The position numbers and the translations under genes were made by a program. Below, in pieces: positions 31,370-34,146 of a stretch of 34,146 nt of DNA (within the stretch, counting starts at the first letter, position 1; every line of letters starts with the position of its first letter). Source of the DNA: M10-OD1-4 sp038061695 (GTDB taxonomy: Bacteria > Patescibacteriota > Minisyncoccia > GWC2-36-17 > M10-OD1-4). The notes beneath the pieces are model-generated. The model saw nothing but the letters and a program-made list of their open reading frames with translations. It did not search any database and was not told where the DNA came from. Location: the NCBI GenBank assembly GCA_038061695.1, contig JBBTYT010000008.1, positions 1 to 34,146 of the forward strand, read 5' to 3'.

Positions 31370-31969
31370 ATGTCTTTAGAAATAATTTGGCCGTTGATAC
31401 AAATAATAGCAATTGATATTATAATGGCTGCGGATAATGCAATTGTTGTCGGTATGGCGGCAGCAGCTGTTTCTCCAGAGAGTCGTAAGAAAGTTATAAT
31501 ATATGGTACGCTTATAGCGGTCGTTATGAGAATTGCATTTGCTTTAGTCGCAGTTGAGCTTCTTAAGGTTATCGGACTTACTTTAGCCGGCGGTTTACTT
31601 CTTATTTATGTATCTTGGGATATGTATAGACAGATTAGAGGCAGTAAAAGTTCTGATAAAAATAACGCCGTTGATGAAAAAAAGAAAGAAAGGTCTATTT
31701 TTCGCGCTATAGTACAAGTTGTTATTGCAGACTTATCAATGTCTCTTGATAATGTTCTTGCTGTTGCCGGTGCCGCCGGAAGCCACACAGATATTTTGAT
31801 TATCGGACTTTCCATATCAGTCGTTTTAATGGCTATAGCGGCGAGTGCTTTGGCAAATCTTATTAAGAAATATAGTTGGATAGAGTGGGTTGGACTTGCA
31901 ATGATCTCTTATGTTGCGTTGTCAATGATCTTTCGCGGGTTAGGCGAAGTAGTGATAATCTTTAATTAG
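31370..31969 (+). CDS. TerC family integral membrane protein (YjbE/YkoY type)
   Basis: A 199-residue membrane protein of the TerC family. It has hydrophobic helices with the two family signatures: the N-terminal DIIMAADNAIVVGMAAA (about residues 15-31) and the repeat DLSMSLDNVLAVAGAAG in the second half. The membrane aspartates and asparagines (ADN, LDN) are the expected cation-binding residues. Relatives YkoY and YceF supply manganese to exported enzymes in B. subtilis. Many GTs and LTA-type enzymes need Mn or Mg, so its place between two GT4 genes may be meaningful, but that is inference. A charged cytosolic loop lies near residue 95. Confidence 0.87.
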   Translation: MSLEIIWPLIQIIAIDIIMAADNAIVVGMAAAAVSPESRKKVIIYGTLIAVVMRIAFALVAVELLKVIGLTLAGGLLLIYVSWDMYRQIRGSKSSDKNNAVDEKKKERSIFRAIVQVVIADLSMSLDNVLAVAGAAGSHTDILIIGLSISVVLMAIAASALANLIKKYSWIEWVGLAMISYVALSMIFRGLGEVVIIFN

Positions 31970-31995
31970 GACATTAAATATTTATTACTTTATTT

Positions 31996-33114
31996 ATGAA
32001 AATAGGAATTGATGCCAGAATGTACGGAGATGAGCAGACCGGCATCGGGCTTTATATTAAAAATTTAATAGAAAATATTGCAAAAATTGATAAAGAAAAT
32101 CTCTATATTTTGTTTTTGCGAAAAAGCCAATTTGATAATTTTGTTTTACCTGCAAGTAATTTCAAAAAAGTTTTAGCGAATAGCAAGTGGTATTCTTTTT
32201 CAGAGCAGACGATTTTTTTATTTTGTATATTAAGGCAAAATGTTGATCTTATGCATTTTCCAAATTTTAATTCTCCAATATTTTTCTTTGGTAAAAGAAT
32301 AACAACAATTCACGATTTAACTCCAAGATATTTTCCAGGACATAAAATGAGCTCTCTGTTTAGAAGGTTGGCGTTTTCTTTGGTTTTTAAAAATAGCGTA
32401 TATTCAAGTAAGAAGATCATCGCAGTTTCAAAATATACAAAAAATGAGATATTGAAATTTTATGAAGTAGATTCAAGTAAGGTGGAAGTTATTTATGAAG
32501 GAATCCCGAACGGAAATAAAAATAAGGCATTTAAAATTTCAAATGAGGAATTTTTAAGAAAATATAATATTAAAAAACCGTATATCTTTTATACTGGAGT
32601 TTGGAGAAATCATAAAAATTTAACAGGGCTTATTGAAGCTTTTGATATTTTGAGAAAAAAATATAAAAAAGATATTTCTTTGGTTTTGGGTGGTAGGGAG
32701 GATGCTTTATATCCTGAGGTTAGAAAAACTTGGGAATCGCTTGGTTTAGAAGCGGATGTTTTAAGAGTCGGATTTATTAAAAGCGAGGAGATGGGTTTGT
32801 TTTTGAAGAATGCCGATCTTTTTGTTTTGCCATCATTTGTTGAGGGTTTTGGTTTTGGTCCTCTGGAGGCTTTAAGTTATAATACTCCTGTTGTTGTCTC
32901 TGATGCTGGCGCTTTGCCAGAGGTGCTTGGAGATGCAGCTATCTATTTTAATCCAAAGAGTTCTGAAGATATAGCAGAAAAAATTTTTTTGGTGTTGGAA
33001 GATAAGGCTTTGAGGGATAGATTAATTCAAAAAGGAAAGTTTCTGATAAAAACTTATTCATGGGAGAGATGTTCTCTCAAGACACTTAATTTGTATAATA
33101 GATTTGTTGCATAA
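31996..33114 (+). CDS. glycosyltransferase family 4 protein
   Basis: A 372-residue GT4 enzyme. The N-terminus, MKIGIDARMYGDEQTGIGLY, has the acceptor loop common to mannosyltransferase-like GT4 proteins. The C-domain shows YIFYTGVWRNHKNLTGLIEAF and the donor motif EGFGFGPLEALSYNTPVVVS (about residues 282-301), then LPEVLGDAAIYFNP. It starts 26 nt after the TerC gene with no Shine-Dalgarno sequence. It is the third GT4 in the locus and ends 37 nt before the DUF4012-like gene, which has its own promoter. Confidence 0.92.
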   Translation: MKIGIDARMYGDEQTGIGLYIKNLIENIAKIDKENLYILFLRKSQFDNFVLPASNFKKVLANSKWYSFSEQTIFLFCILRQNVDLMHFPNFNSPIFFFGKRITTIHDLTPRYFPGHKMSSLFRRLAFSLVFKNSVYSSKKIIAVSKYTKNEILKFYEVDSSKVEVIYEGIPNGNKNKAFKISNEEFLRKYNIKKPYIFYTGVWRNHKNLTGLIEAFDILRKKYKKDISLVLGGREDALYPEVRKTWESLGLEADVLRVGFIKSEEMGLFLKNADLFVLPSFVEGFGFGPLEALSYNTPVVVSDAGALPEVLGDAAIYFNPKSSEDIAEKIFLVLEDKALRDRLIQKGKFLIKTYSWERCSLKTLNLYNRFVA

Positions 33115-33134
33115 ATAAAAAGTTTGAATTATTA

Positions 33135-33143
33135 TGGTATAAT
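33135..33143 (+). promoter_or_regulatory. extended -10 promoter of the DUF4012-like gene, leaderless architecture
   Basis: TGGTATAAT is a perfect extended -10 ending 8 nt before the ATG at 33152, in a 37-nt gap. The -35 position is A-rich with no match. The predicted start falls at 33149-33151, so the transcript should be leaderless or nearly so. Confidence 0.6.
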
Positions 33144-33151
33144 TTATTAAA

Positions 33152-34146
33152 ATGAAACCAGCGTCAAGACTTAATATTGAGAAGAGATTATGTGATATAA
33201 GAATGCCCGAAGATGCAGGTGATTTTTTGATATCTCAAGAAAAATATATTAAAGTTTCTTTTGCAAATAATGAATTAAAAAAAGATGCAAAGGCAAAGAT
33301 TTCTTTTGTTTCCGATAATATATTACAAAGAGATATTCCGATTGATATATCACAAAGTATATATATAAAATCAAAGAAGATAGTGGTAAATAGGGAGGAT
33401 GATAGAAAAAAAATTCCTTATCATAGTTCTAGTAAAGTTAAGAATGAAGGCAAGTTATCTTTTAAAAAGATCGGTGTATCTTTATTAGTAGTAGCGCTTA
33501 TTGTAAGCTCTTTAGGATATATTTTTTATAAAAGAGGCATGACAGCAAAGGATAGCATTATTATAGAAAGTTCTTCTGCTTATGAAAATATAGTATTAGC
33601 TCAAGAGTATCTTAAGAAGCTTGATTTTAAAAATGCTGGATTTGAGTTTTCTGAGGCTCATAAGAGGTTCTTGAAAGCTCAAAAATTGGCAAGAAGCGCT
33701 GGAGCTTCTCTTTTGGGCGTGTTTGATTGGTTGCCATTTTTATCAAAGGTTAGCTCTGGCAATAATCTTATAAATGTAGGCGTTAATTTGTCTTATGCCG
33801 GAGCGACTTTATCTGAGGCTGTTGAACCTTTACTTAAAATATCAAGCGATTCTATTTTTAAGAAAGATGGTGTAGAGGGAGATACATCTTTTGGAGATGC
33901 TTTAACAAGAGTTTTTTCAGATGTTAATAACGCAAAAGTTTCTTTAGATGAAGTCGAAAAAAGCATAGTAAAAATAAATCCTTATGATTTTCCGGATAAT
34001 CTTCAGCAGGATATTTGGAAGCTCAAAGAGAAATTTCCGGATATAAAAAATAAGATTGATACTTTGGCAGAATATTCAAATTTTATAATGTGGTTCTTAG
34101 GTCAGGATAATCCAAGGAAGTTTCTTATAATATCTCAAAATACAGC
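33152..34146 (+). CDS. DUF4012-like membrane-anchored protein, 3' end beyond window
   Basis: An open frame that runs off the window with 331 complete codons. It starts MKPASRLNIEKRLCDIRMP, has a charged cytosolic region, one membrane segment (IGVSLLVVALIVSSLGYIF, about residues 105-124), and then an extracytoplasmic region with helical EYLKKLDFKNAGFEFSEAHK. The last visible block, FLGQDNPRKFLIISQN, matches the entry to the DUF4012 domain, whose relatives read LGxDGPRxYLxLxQN. DUF4012 proteins are common beside glycan genes in Patescibacteria and Actinobacteria; their function is unsettled. The domain itself is mostly outside the window. A type II membrane topology is expected. Confidence 0.78.
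   Translation, partial: MKPASRLNIEKRLCDIRMPEDAGDFLISQEKYIKVSFANNELKKDAKAKISFVSDNILQRDIPIDISQSIYIKSKKIVVNREDDRKKIPYHSSSKVKNEGKLSFKKIGVSLLVVALIVSSLGYIFYKRGMTAKDSIIIESSSAYENIVLAQEYLKKLDFKNAGFEFSEAHKRFLKAQKLARSAGASLLGVFDWLPFLSKVSSGNNLINVGVNLSYAGATLSEAVEPLLKISSDSIFKKDGVEGDTSFGDALTRVFSDVNNAKVSLDEVEKSIVKINPYDFPDNLQQDIWKLKEKFPDIKNKIDTLAEYSNFIMWFLGQDNPRKFLIISQNT

Overview
This AT-rich window looks like part of a bacterial genome from the Candidate Phyla Radiation (Patescibacteria, Parcubacteria-like). The signs are the absence of an L30 gene between S5 and L15, compact gene packing, a PDZ-less site-2 protease beside the str genes, an extended S12 and L23, zinc-type L28/S14/L24, and a DUF4012-type protein among glycosyltransferases. 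TGA is used as a stop (for example at the ends of L3 and of the first GT4 gene), so this is the standard bacterial code, not the Gracilibacteria/SR1 code. The lineage call is inference from gene content; no 16S rRNA or tRNA was seen.

Layout. 1-1013: rpmB on the minus strand beside a probably bidirectional terminator, then a site-2 protease. 1038-6364: str-type genes rpsL, rpsG, fusA, a small Phd-fold protein, tuf (interrupted by a 10-N assembly gap) and rpsJ. tuf has a strong promoter and a structured leader of about 135 nt. A perfect hairpin and an intrinsic terminator separate rpsJ from rplC. 6514-16566: S10/spc ribosomal cluster in canonical order, L3-L4-L23-L2-S19-L22-S3-L16-L29-S17-L14-L24-L5-S14-S8-L6-L18-S5-L15-secY. 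16693-18128: adk and map. The usual continuation (infA, rpsM, rpsK, rpsD, rpoA, rplQ) is not here.

18195-26882: ruvX, galT, a DedA membrane protein, tpiA, an NDH-2-like flavoprotein on the minus strand, pgk, a PilT-type ATPase, recJ and a type I RNase H. 26909-27665: the RNase P RNA gene behind a near-consensus promoter, followed without a visible terminator by an 87-residue protein resembling Sm/Hfq proteins, then a terminator. 27713-34146: a surface-polysaccharide locus with a WcaJ-type sugar-phosphate transferase, three GT4 glycosyltransferases, a TerC-type membrane protein and a DUF4012-like protein cut by the window end.

The first half is a translation and secretion block. The second half joins glycolysis, DNA repair/recombination, pilus motility, RNase P and envelope glycan synthesis. 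Most starts lack a Shine-Dalgarno sequence and are preceded by A/T-rich spacers. Several genes (galT, pgk, the DUF4012 gene) have an extended -10 element ending only 6-8 nt before the start codon, which predicts leaderless mRNAs. The best candidates for something new are the Sm/Hfq-like gene coupled to rnpB, the Phd-fold gene between fusA and tuf, and the leader structures around tuf, rplC and the first GT4 gene.
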